DNA of 5,256 nucleotides. Origin: Desulfocicer vacuolatum DSM 3385. Its GTDB lineage: Bacteria; Desulfobacterota; Desulfobacteria; Desulfobacterales; SURF-7. The stretch lies in the NCBI GenBank assembly GCA_945870015.1, contig CAMBQS010000272.1:1-5256 (forward strand). Reading direction: 5' to 3'. The notes under the pieces are model-generated. The model was not told the origin of the DNA. It ran no database searches and saw nothing but the letters and a program-made list of their open reading frames with translations. The stretch's first letter is position 1; each line of letters begins with the position of its first letter. Below are positions 1 through 5,256 of this stretch, one piece after another. A program made the translations under genes and the position numbers.

Positions 1-489
1 AGATTCCGGGAAGATCTCTGGTACCGCCTGAATGTTTTTTCGATCACCGTACCGCCCCTCCGGGAACGGGCCGCGGATATCCCTTTGCTTACGAACTGGA
101 TGCTTCACAAGTTCTGTAAACAACTGGGAAAGGAGATTAAAAACATTCCAAAGGCAACAATGAAGGATCTGGAGTCTTATCCCTGGCCGGGAAATGTCCG
201 GGAATTGCAGAATGTGATCGAACGTTCCGTGATCAATACAAAAGGGGATAAGCTTTATCTGACGGACAAGCTGAACGTACCTGTTTCCAATCCAGCTCCT
301 CATGTTGTGAATTTTTCAAAAACCCTGTCAGAAGTAGAGCAGGATTACATTGTCAATACACTGAAAAAGACAAGATGGAAAATTGAGGGGGAAAGCGGTG
401 CAGCCACGATTCTGGGGCTTCCTCCCAGTACACTTCGTTCGCGGATTAAAAAATATGGAATCAAACGGCCATGGCAAGGAGATATGTAA
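1..489 (+). CDS. Sigma-54-dependent transcriptional regulator, C-terminal part (5' end outside window)
   Basis: This is the tail of an NtrC-type enhancer-binding protein, which uses ATP hydrolysis to open promoters bound by RNA polymerase-sigma-54. The reading frame is open from base 1 and gives 162 residues to the TAA at 487-489. It begins inside the AAA+ domain with RFREDLWYRL (residues 1-10, arginine-finger region), then VPPLRER (17-23) and the sensor II motif WPGNVREL (62-69). A linker follows, then a Fis-type helix-turn-helix at about 131-154 (GAATILGLPPSTLRSRIKK). The Walker A, GAFTGA and Walker B motifs and any sensor domain lie to the left of the window, so its signal is unknown. An internal TTG at 85 could be mistaken for a start, but the homology runs without a break upstream of it. 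It converges on a second regulator of the same class, with 6 bp between the stops. The family call is secure; the target genes are unknown. Confidence 0.95.
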   Translation, partial: RFREDLWYRLNVFSITVPPLRERAADIPLLTNWMLHKFCKQLGKEIKNIPKATMKDLESYPWPGNVRELQNVIERSVINTKGDKLYLTDKLNVPVSNPAPHVVNFSKTLSEVEQDYIVNTLKKTRWKIEGESGAATILGLPPSTLRSRIKKYGIKRPWQGDM

Positions 490-495
490 TCGGAT

Positions 496-2052
496 TTACA
501 AGGCTGATTTCGACTTTCGTCCAAAGGAAATTCCGAGCTTCTTCATCCTGTGCCGAAGGGTCATGGGATTGATCCCCAGGAGTTCTGCTGCCCCTCCAGG
601 GCCATTGACTTTTCCTTTTGCCGCAGACAGGGCTTTTTGAATATGAAGGGAGGCTGCATCAGCTAGGTTATAGGATTGCCCATCCTCAGAATGCGAGACA
701 CTCATTGGCTGGGTTTTGGAGATATTTCCGCTTTCAATTCCTTCAAAAACAAGATGCTTACCGTCATATAATATCAGGGCGCGTTCAACAGCATTTTCCA
801 GTTCACGGACATTTCCGGGCCACGGATAGGCCATTAACTGATCGATCTGTCCCGGGGCCAGCGCCGGAATGGACCCAAGTTTCATTTCAATGGATTTCTT
901 TTGAATAAAGTGTGATACCAGCGCAGGGATGTCAATCACCCTGTCCCGCAGGGGCGGGATAGTGATGGGAAACACTTTCAGCCTGAAGTAAAGGTCTTCC
1001 CGGAAACTGCCATCCAGCAGCATTTTACTCAGGTTGCGGTGGGTTGCTGCAATGACCCGGATATCAATTGGTATGGTTTCTGTTCCGCCAACCCGCTCAA
1101 TCTCTTTGTCCTGAAGCACCCGTAACAGCCGAACCTGGGCATTGGGATTGAGTTCTCCAATCTCATCCAGAAAGATGGTGCCTCCCTGCGCACGTTCGAA
1201 ACGGCCTCGTTTTTGAAAAGACGCTCCGGTAAACGCACCTTTTTCATGGCCAAACAATTCACTGTCCATCAGCGTTTCCGGGATCGCACCGCAATTCACC
1301 CGGATCAGCGGCTTGCTGCTCCGTCCGGACATCTGGTGAATGGCATTGGCAATGACCTCCTTCCCAACGCCGGTTTCCCCCAGCAGCAAGACCGGGCTGT
1401 CCTGATGGGAAACCCGCCTGACCATCTCCATTACGCCTCTTAGACCATAATCAGCGCCAATCAGGTTGTTCCCGGAAACCCGGAAAAGTTCATCCTGAAA
1501 ATATTGATTATCATCCGTCAGCATTTCCTGGAGGCGCTGGTTTTCCCTGTACCGGAGATAGTTGGTGAGGGCGATGGCAAACGGCTCGTTCAGCAATCGA
1601 AGCAGTCTGAAATGATTTTTTGTGTAGGTTGTATTTTTTTTGTGGATAATGGTCAAAAGACCGATGAAGGTATTTTCCAGGATAAGGTCCATCAGAAGGC
1701 CGGAATCATTCACCGTGCCCATCTTCATGGCCAGCTCTCTGGTTCCTTCATAATCACCGATTCGCTTCATATGCCAGATTTCAATGGAACGGTTCTGTCT
1801 TTTTCCCATCTCTTCTTTGACTTTTGGTGTGTAGGGGACTTTTATGGATACGACATTGCTGGTCTGGCCGGTTGCATGAGCCACGATTTCAGCCATATTG
1901 GTATTGTTATCATAAACACTGAGAAGCATATGCGTGGCTGGAATATACTCTTTGATAAACAGCAGGCAGCGTTGAAGCGCTTTTTCGATATCCAGGGTTC
2001 CGCAGATTCGAAACGTCGCTTCCCGGAAAAAATCTTTTAGTCGAAAGTCCAT
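496..2052 (-). CDS. Sigma-54-dependent transcriptional activator with N-terminal GAF-like sensor domain
   Basis: A complete 518-residue enhancer-binding activator. Residues about 15-165 form a GAF-like sensor. A helical, coiled-coil-like linker spans about 166-190. The AAA+ domain covers about 195-425, with Walker A GETGVGKE (225-232), the sigma-54 contact loop GAFTGA (272-277), Walker B GTIFLDEIGE (291-300), sensor I AATHR (335-339), arginine-finger region SFREDLYFRL (349-358) and sensor II WPGNVREL (411-418). A Fis-type HTH sits at about 486-508. All motifs needed for ATP-driven activation are intact. There is no phosphoacceptor receiver domain, so control is probably by small-molecule binding to GAF; the ligand is unknown. 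I chose the ATG at 2052 because AAAGGAAA (2068-2061) precedes it; a TTG at 2082 would add ten residues but has no better ribosome site. The gene diverges from the crotonase operon, whose likely promoter is of the sigma-54 type, so that operon is its probable target (inference). Confidence 0.95.
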   Translation of the reverse strand: MDFRLKDFFREATFRICGTLDIEKALQRCLLFIKEYIPATHMLLSVYDNNTNMAEIVAHATGQTSNVVSIKVPYTPKVKEEMGKRQNRSIEIWHMKRIGDYEGTRELAMKMGTVNDSGLLMDLILENTFIGLLTIIHKKNTTYTKNHFRLLRLLNEPFAIALTNYLRYRENQRLQEMLTDDNQYFQDELFRVSGNNLIGADYGLRGVMEMVRRVSHQDSPVLLLGETGVGKEVIANAIHQMSGRSSKPLIRVNCGAIPETLMDSELFGHEKGAFTGASFQKRGRFERAQGGTIFLDEIGELNPNAQVRLLRVLQDKEIERVGGTETIPIDIRVIAATHRNLSKMLLDGSFREDLYFRLKVFPITIPPLRDRVIDIPALVSHFIQKKSIEMKLGSIPALAPGQIDQLMAYPWPGNVRELENAVERALILYDGKHLVFEGIESGNISKTQPMSVSHSEDGQSYNLADAASLHIQKALSAAKGKVNGPGGAAELLGINPMTLRHRMKKLGISFGRKSKSAL

Positions 2053-2060
2053 CCGTGATT

Positions 2061-2068
2061 TTTCCTTT
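2061..2068 (-). promoter_or_regulatory. Ribosome binding site deciding the regulator start
   Basis: On the minus strand AAAGGAAA lies about 10 bases before the ATG at 2052. It overlaps the codons that would follow the alternative TTG start at 2082. This supports the shorter, 518-residue protein. Confidence 0.6.
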
Positions 2069-2084
2069 AAAAAAAATACCAAAT

Positions 2085-2090
2085 ATTATA
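2085..2090 (-). promoter_or_regulatory. Possible -10 element of the regulator gene
   Basis: The minus strand reads TATAAT here, a perfect sigma-70 -10 hexamer, placing the transcript start about 25 bases before the ATG at 2052. No good -35 hexamer is found 16-18 bases upstream (the sequence there is TATATG-like), so this would be a weak or activator-dependent promoter. In such AT-rich DNA a chance match is possible. Confidence 0.35.
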
Positions 2091-2103
2091 ATCGCTGGAT
2101 TAA

Positions 2104-2141
2104 TTATCATATATGAAAATTATTAACAACACATATGATAA
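2104..2141. repeat. 9-bp perfect inverted repeat, candidate operator or enhancer site
   Basis: TTATCATAT (2104-2112) and ATATGATAA (2133-2141) are perfect inverted copies separated by 20 bases. The left arm lies where the -35 region of the regulator promoter would be. The dyad centre is about 180 bp upstream of the candidate sigma-54 promoter, within the usual range for enhancer sites of NtrC-type activators. It may bind the divergent regulator and could couple autoregulation to operon activation. The arms are AT-rich, so chance is a real alternative. Confidence 0.4.
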
Positions 2142-2213
2142 ATGAAGATTTGTTATCTGATCACGGAAGAGTTGATCGGTTTGATATTGTTTTTATTCAG
2201 AGCCGGGCAATCT

Positions 2214-2235
2214 ATTATTATTACAAAATAATAAT
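2214..2235. repeat. AT-rich 9-bp inverted repeat with 4-base loop
   Basis: ATTATTATT (2214-2222) and AATAATAAT (2227-2235) are perfect inverted copies around ACAA. The centre is about 80 bp upstream of the GG of the candidate -24 element. It could be a protein-binding dyad or an easily bent or melted AT-rich block between enhancer and promoter. Its simple composition weakens the case, and it has no GC-rich stem, so it is not a convincing terminator. Confidence 0.35.
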
Positions 2236-2245
2236 TCATTAACCA

Positions 2246-2256
2246 GGTGAATCACC
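2246..2256. repeat. Short palindrome GGTGA-A-TCACC, candidate operator
   Basis: An 11-bp perfect palindrome stands out in the AT-rich spacer, centred at 2251 and about 53 bp upstream of the -24 GG. Its mixed composition makes it a more plausible specific binding site than the AT-only repeats, although the position is close for a sigma-54 enhancer. Confidence 0.35.
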
Positions 2257-2302
2257 GCCTTCCTGTTTTGATCGGCAGATGATTTTCGTATGATTTTGAA
2301 AT

Positions 2303-2318
2303 CGGCATGGTTGTTGCT
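2303..2318 (+). promoter_or_regulatory. Candidate sigma-54 (-24/-12) promoter of the crotonase operon
   Basis: The sequence CGGCAT-N5-TTGCT matches the consensus TGGCAC-N5-TTGCW at all but the first and sixth bases. The invariant GG (2304-2305) and GC (2316-2317) are spaced by exactly 10 bases. Transcription would start near 2329, about 134 bases before the ATG at 2463. A complete sigma-54 activator gene lies divergently next to it, which raises confidence. A sigma-70-like pair, TTGAAA (2296-2301) and TATTAT (2318-2323) with 16-base spacing, overlaps the same DNA and is an alternative reading. Confidence 0.6.
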
Positions 2319-2450
2319 ATTATCGAAAGCGATTCGGCATCCGTGTAAAGAACATTGTTTTATGCAAGATAAGTGTGGATGAGCATCCGTACAAAGACCA
2401 TGCCTGAAACTTTTACATCATGGTTGTCTGAGGCTAATCCGATCATTCAT

Positions 2451-2456
2451 AAGGAG
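2451..2456 (+). promoter_or_regulatory. Ribosome binding site deciding the crotonase start
   Basis: AAGGAG lies 6 bases before the ATG at 2463. It selects this start over the in-frame GTG at 2373 and ATG at 2379, which lack a comparable site and would add about 30 residues unlike the crotonase family. Confidence 0.85.
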
Positions 2457-2462
2457 CCAATA

Positions 2463-3308
2463 ATGAAGATATCCGAGTTTCGGGATATTTTATATCAGAA
2501 AGACACAGATACAGGCATTGTTACGGTTACGATCAATCAGCCCAAACGGAAAAATGCCTTGAGTGCCCTGACCTTTTTAGAGTTCTGGTGGGCAGTTGAT
2601 TATATGGAGAATGATGATGAGGCCAAGGCGATGATCATTACCGGCGCCGGAAATCCGGATGATCCGGACCCTGCAAAAGAAGCATTCAGCAGTGGAGGAT
2701 ATTTCAGCTCGGATGTCCTGCAGGGGCTGGATAAGGTCATTCTCAATCAGATTGATCTCCGGGATATTGCACAGAAAAAATTGGCCCTTAAAATGTGGAG
2801 CTTTGATAAACCGGTAATTGCAGCACTGAATGGCCTTGCAATCGGAGCTGGAATCACCATGCCGATTTGTTGCGCAGACCGGATATTGGCATCCGAATAT
2901 GCCTGGGTACAGATGCCTTTTGTGAATCTTGCACTCATTCCTGAGTTCGGCAATACCTATCTGCTTCCCATGCTGATCGGTTTTCAGAAAGCAAGAGAAG
3001 TCATATTGACAGGAAAACGATACACTGCCGGGGAAGCACAGGCCATGGGAATGATTCAGGCCGTTGTTCCCCATGATCTGCTCTTGAAAACAGCGAAGCA
3101 GGAGGCCTTGAAACTGATAACGCCAAACGGAGCAGGGCTGGCTGTCCGTTTAACCAAACGGGCCATTCAGTCTCCTCATGCAGAAAAACTTTCAGAAGCT
3201 CTGGACCTGGAAAATGATGGGTTGAACCGGGCCTTTTCAACCCGGGATTTTTTTGAGGCGCTGGCAGCAAAGAAAGAAAAAAGAGCCCCGGTTTTTAGTG
3301 GGCGGTAA
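2463..3308 (+). CDS. Enoyl-CoA hydratase/isomerase family protein (crotonase fold)
   Basis: A 281-residue crotonase-superfamily enzyme, near the usual length of 255-290. These cytoplasmic enzymes hydrate, isomerise or hydrolyse acyl-CoA thioesters, holding the thioester enolate in an oxyanion hole. Visible family signatures are the N-terminal strand IVTVTINQPKRKNALS (19-34), the first oxyanion segment FSSGGYF (75-81) and the second, NGLAIGAG (123-130). The CoA-side helix region LTGKRYTAGEAQAMGMIQAVVP (182-203) follows. By my alignment from memory, the two catalytic glutamates of rat mitochondrial hydratase (Glu144, Glu164) correspond to Thr132 and Phe153. A glutamate is instead present in IPEFGNT (Glu161), where delta3-delta2-enoyl-CoA isomerases carry theirs. 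Isomerase or another non-hydratase activity is therefore plausible; the substrate is unknown. An acidic insert NPDDPDP (64-70) precedes the first oxyanion loop. It is the first gene of the putative operon, 65 bp before the next start. Confidence 0.9.
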   Translation: MKISEFRDILYQKDTDTGIVTVTINQPKRKNALSALTFLEFWWAVDYMENDDEAKAMIITGAGNPDDPDPAKEAFSSGGYFSSDVLQGLDKVILNQIDLRDIAQKKLALKMWSFDKPVIAALNGLAIGAGITMPICCADRILASEYAWVQMPFVNLALIPEFGNTYLLPMLIGFQKAREVILTGKRYTAGEAQAMGMIQAVVPHDLLLKTAKQEALKLITPNGAGLAVRLTKRAIQSPHAEKLSEALDLENDGLNRAFSTRDFFEALAAKKEKRAPVFSGR

Positions 3309-3356
3309 TATCATATCGGTTCCGGTGAGGAGATTGTCTTATCAATAAGATGGAAA

Positions 3357-3370
3357 AAGGAGAAGGGGAG
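3357..3370 (+). promoter_or_regulatory. Purine-rich ribosome binding region deciding the iron-sulfur gene start
   Basis: AAGGAGAAGGGGAG ends 3 bases before the ATG at 3374 and contains several anti-Shine-Dalgarno matches. An in-frame ATG at 3350 would place this tract inside the gene, and has only a weak site of its own. The start at 3374 is preferred. Confidence 0.6.
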
Positions 3371-3373
3371 AGT

Positions 3374-4237
3374 ATGATTAAATATCTGGGAGATGCTTTT
3401 AAACGAAAGTTTTCGGTAACAGGTAAACGATGGGAAGGATATACTCCGCTTTTTCATGGGATGATAAAAATTTTGCAGCTTTCAGAAAAACCGGTGATCG
3501 GTCCTTTTCTGCGGAAAGTAGCCAGGTTGGACCGGCCGGAAAAAAATTTTACACAGGGAATCGTTATCAACATCAGCAGCGATCTGAGTAAAAATGAGAA
3601 AAATCAGAATACCATCCTCCCGATTCAACTGGTTGAAAAAATAATCCGGAAGTCTCCGAACCGGTATATTGTTGACAAGTGCCTGTGCCGGGATGGCAAA
3701 AAATGTGAAAATTACCCTCATGATCTTGGCTGTATCTTTTTTGGCGAGGGAGCCAGGATGGTAGAAGAAAGAGGGCTTGGTCACAGAGCAACAGTAGAAG
3801 ATGCATTGGCGCATGTTCAAAAAGCAGTAGAATTGGGACTCGTGGGTCAGGCCCTCTGGATCGAGGTAGAACAGTTTTTCTGGGGGATAGCAGCGGATGA
3901 GATGCCAAAGTGGCTGGAAATCTGTTTTTGCTGTCCATGCTGCTGTCTTTCACTGGATACTTATAAAAAGAATACATTGATCTGGAAAGACCGGGTGAAA
4001 GGTATTGGATGGAAGGCTTCTGTTCTGGAAAAATGTACGGCATGTGGAGCATGCATAGAGGGGTGCCCCATAAATGCGATTACACTGGACAATGGGTCGA
4101 TCACGATTTCCGATCAATGTCTGGGATGCGGAATCTGTGTAACTCACTGCCCGAATGAGGCTGTTGAGATTGTTCAGGTAGCACCTCCTGAAAATGAAAT
4201 CGAGGATTACTTCTGGGGGTTCAGACCGGAGATTTAA
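3374..4237 (+). CDS. Cysteine-rich iron-sulfur protein with C-terminal 2x[4Fe-4S] ferredoxin domain
   Basis: A 287-residue predicted cytoplasmic electron-transfer protein; I see no signal peptide or membrane helix. The C-terminus carries two classical 4Fe-4S motifs: Cys221-224-227-231 followed by Pro (CTACGACIEGCP) and Cys249-252-255-259 followed by Pro (CLGCGICVTHCP). Each motif supplies three ligands to one cluster and one to the other in the usual bacterial ferredoxin fold. Upstream are two further cysteine groups: CLCR at 103-106 with Cys111 and Cys120, and the dense CFCCPCCC at 184-191. These resemble conserved motifs of uncharacterised anaerobe ferredoxin-type proteins and could bind an additional cluster or metal (inference). 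The start is the ATG at 3374; an ATG at 3350 would add eight residues. The gene sits between the crotonase and the SDR in the same direction, with 65 and 37 bp gaps, suggesting it delivers or accepts electrons for the pathway. The redox partner is unknown. Confidence 0.9.
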   Translation: MIKYLGDAFKRKFSVTGKRWEGYTPLFHGMIKILQLSEKPVIGPFLRKVARLDRPEKNFTQGIVINISSDLSKNEKNQNTILPIQLVEKIIRKSPNRYIVDKCLCRDGKKCENYPHDLGCIFFGEGARMVEERGLGHRATVEDALAHVQKAVELGLVGQALWIEVEQFFWGIAADEMPKWLEICFCCPCCCLSLDTYKKNTLIWKDRVKGIGWKASVLEKCTACGACIEGCPINAITLDNGSITISDQCLGCGICVTHCPNEAVEIVQVAPPENEIEDYFWGFRPEI

Positions 4238-4264
4238 CATGCGATACAATCGTGCAAACAGGTG

Positions 4265-4270
4265 AGGAGG
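4265..4270 (+). promoter_or_regulatory. Strong Shine-Dalgarno site of the SDR gene
   Basis: AGGAGG within GGTGAGGAGGAGAC lies 4 bases before the ATG at 4275. It is a near-perfect complement of the 16S rRNA 3' end and fixes the start of the last gene, for which no promoter or terminator is seen in the 37-bp gap. It is the strongest ribosome site in the operon. Confidence 0.8.
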
Positions 4271-4274
4271 AGAC

Positions 4275-5256
4275 ATGGGAAAAATCGTAGCCATTACAGG
4301 TATAAACAGCTATTTTGCTTCAACCCTGCTGCCGAGATTGCAGGCAGATCCTGAGATTGAAAAAATTATTGGTATGGATGTTTCTCCCTGGCGCGGAGGA
4401 TACAGCAAGGTTGAATTTTTCCGGAAAGATGTATGCAGTTCCGGTATTGAAAAACTATTCGCAGGTGTGGATACCGTATACCACCTGGCATTCATTGTCG
4501 GCGAGATTAAAGACAAGGAGAAAACCAGCAGAATTAATATCGAGGGATCGAAAAACATATTCAAGGCCTGTGTGAACAATCGAGTTCGGAAGGTTATCTA
4601 TACTAGTAGCAACACGGTGTACGGCGCCTACAGGGAAAATATCCTTCATCATACCGAGGAAAGTCCGCTGTATAAAAACAAGGAAAGCTATTACAATCAG
4701 AACAAGATTGAGGTAGAGGAGTTTGTAAACGGATTTTTTGCAGATCACCCGGAGATTATATTAACCGTAATCCGGGCAGCACTCCTGTTTGGCCCGAACA
4801 CCAAAAATATGTTTTCCAAACTGTTAGAACCAAAAGTTACGGCCATGCCGATCGGATCTGCGGCGCATATTCATTTCATCCATGAAGAAGATCTGGGCGA
4901 TGCACTTCATATTGCATTCGCGAAGGATCTTCCCGGTATATATAATGTCGGTGCAGATGATGCAGTTTCCGCCCGATGGACTTTTCACCAGGCAGACACG
5001 AAAATCATTCCTCTGCCGATGTCTCTTCTGAAACCGGCAGCCAATCTGATGTTCAAGGTCGGGTTATCTCCGGCCGGAGCGGGATGGGTCATCATGGCCT
5101 GTAATACGATTTTTTCCAGCAACCGGAAGTTCAGGGAAGCTACCGGCTGGACGCCGAAATATTCATCAGAGGAAACCTTTCGAAGTTTTCTGGATGCCAA
5201 CCAAAAAGTAAAAGAAGATGCCTTTCGAAGATCCTATGTGGCGTTTATCTGGAAAC
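4275..5256 (+). CDS. NAD(P)-dependent epimerase/dehydratase, extended SDR family (3' end outside window)
   Basis: The frame is open for 327 codons from the ATG at 4275 to the right edge without a stop. Features of the extended short-chain dehydrogenase family appear in order: a Rossmann start KIVAITGINSYFA (3-15), Asp35 at the end of the second strand (GMDVS, favouring NAD over NADP), and YHLAFIVG (69-76). The catalytic set follows: SSNTVYG (111-117) with Tyr140-x3-Lys144. Later come FIHEEDLGDAL (201-211), the FxHxxDLxxAL segment, GIYNVG (221-226), and TGWTPKYSSEETFRSFL (290-306), the usual C-terminal strand-helix. The glycine loop is unusual: GxxSxxA replaces GxxGxxG. Extended SDRs are mostly 300-350 residues, so probably only a short tail is missing. 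Substrates in this family include nucleotide sugars, hydroxysteroids and acyl-type alcohols; the operon context favours a catabolic dehydrogenase over sugar epimerisation, but this is inference. Confidence 0.88.
   Translation, partial: MGKIVAITGINSYFASTLLPRLQADPEIEKIIGMDVSPWRGGYSKVEFFRKDVCSSGIEKLFAGVDTVYHLAFIVGEIKDKEKTSRINIEGSKNIFKACVNNRVRKVIYTSSNTVYGAYRENILHHTEESPLYKNKESYYNQNKIEVEEFVNGFFADHPEIILTVIRAALLFGPNTKNMFSKLLEPKVTAMPIGSAAHIHFIHEEDLGDALHIAFAKDLPGIYNVGADDAVSARWTFHQADTKIIPLPMSLLKPAANLMFKVGLSPAGAGWVIMACNTIFSSNRKFREATGWTPKYSSEETFRSFLDANQKVKEDAFRRSYVAFIWK

Larger units (their letters stand above)
2053..2462. other. Divergent intergenic control region (410 bp)
   Basis: No gene is seen in this stretch. 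It is clearly more AT-rich than the flanking genes and separates the minus-strand regulator from the plus-strand operon. It holds a possible sigma-70 promoter for the regulator, a 9-bp dyad at 2104-2141, an AT-rich hairpin-like repeat at 2214-2235, a short GC-richer palindrome at 2246-2256, and a candidate sigma-54 promoter at 2303-2318. It ends with a transcribed leader of roughly 130 bases before the crotonase start. The leader contains an 8-base direct repeat GCATCCGT (2337-2344 and 2383-2390) and a small dyad GGATG-AG-CATCC (2377-2388). I recognise no known riboswitch or small RNA in it. Confidence 0.75.

Noticed and set aside
470..530. Intrinsic terminator between the convergent regulators
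   Set aside because: No GC-rich stem followed by a T-run is found on either strand near the two stop codons.
1504..2040. 178-codon plus-strand open frame opposite the regulator's sensor domain
   Set aside because: It lies wholly antisense to a well-supported gene and its translation shows no recognisable domain.
2053..2082. TTG start at 2082 for the minus-strand regulator
   Set aside because: It would run through the ribosome site AAAGGAAA that serves the ATG at 2052 and adds only a low-complexity N-terminus.
2373..2462. Upstream extension of the crotonase from GTG 2373 or ATG 2379
   Set aside because: No good ribosome site, the added 30 residues do not resemble the family, and AAGGAG stands correctly before the ATG at 2463.
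2577..3074. 165-codon minus-strand open frame opposite the crotonase
   Set aside because: Antisense shadow of a conserved gene; the translation has no family features.
3350..3373. ATG at 3350 as start of the iron-sulfur protein
   Set aside because: It lacks a strong ribosome site, and the added MEKGEGES residues simply translate the purine-rich Shine-Dalgarno tract of the ATG at 3374. It cannot be fully excluded.
4310..4748. Minus- and plus-strand open frames overlapping the start of the SDR
   Set aside because: The frame beginning at 4275 stays open to the window end and carries the full set of SDR motifs; the others are shadows.
1..5256. CRISPR array, tRNA/rRNA gene, insertion sequence or attachment site
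   Set aside because: No regularly spaced repeats, cloverleaf or rRNA sequence, transposase frame or terminal inverted repeats were seen.

Overview
The window reads as a piece of a moderate-GC bacterial chromosome. Dense Gly/Cys-rich redox genes, two sigma-54 enhancer-binding regulators side by side, and a crotonase next to a ferredoxin-type protein all suggest an anaerobe. A sulfate-reducing or syntrophic deltaproteobacterium (Desulfobacterota) is my best guess. This lineage call is inference from gene content; there is no rRNA or other taxonomic marker here.

Layout. (1) Positions 1-489, + strand: the C-terminal third of a sigma-54-dependent regulator, cut by the window edge. (2) Positions 496-2052, - strand: a complete 518-residue sigma-54-dependent regulator (GAF sensor, AAA+ domain, Fis-type HTH), converging tail to tail on the first with only 6 bp between the stop codons. 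(3) Positions 2053-2462: a 410-bp AT-rich divergent control region with several inverted repeats, a candidate -24/-12 (sigma-54) promoter at 2303-2318 and an overlapping sigma-70-like alternative. (4) Positions 2463-5256, + strand: a tight gene row, probably one operon. It encodes a crotonase-fold enoyl-CoA hydratase/isomerase (281 aa), a cysteine-rich protein with a C-terminal 2x[4Fe-4S] ferredoxin domain (287 aa), and an extended short-chain dehydrogenase/epimerase that runs off the right edge (327 residues seen).

How the parts may work together. The arrangement (enhancer-binding regulator, divergent spacer with dyads, -24/-12 element, operon) is the classic plan for a local activator that senses a metabolite through its GAF domain and switches on the adjacent operon with RNA polymerase-sigma-54. 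The operon products would combine acyl-CoA double-bond chemistry (crotonase), electron transfer (ferredoxin-type protein) and an NAD(P)-dependent oxidoreduction or epimerisation (SDR). That fits a catabolic route for a fatty, alicyclic or aromatic acid, but the substrate cannot be read from this sequence. The most unusual elements are the extra cysteine motifs of the iron-sulfur protein, the replaced catalytic glutamates of the crotonase, and the degenerate glycine loop of the SDR.
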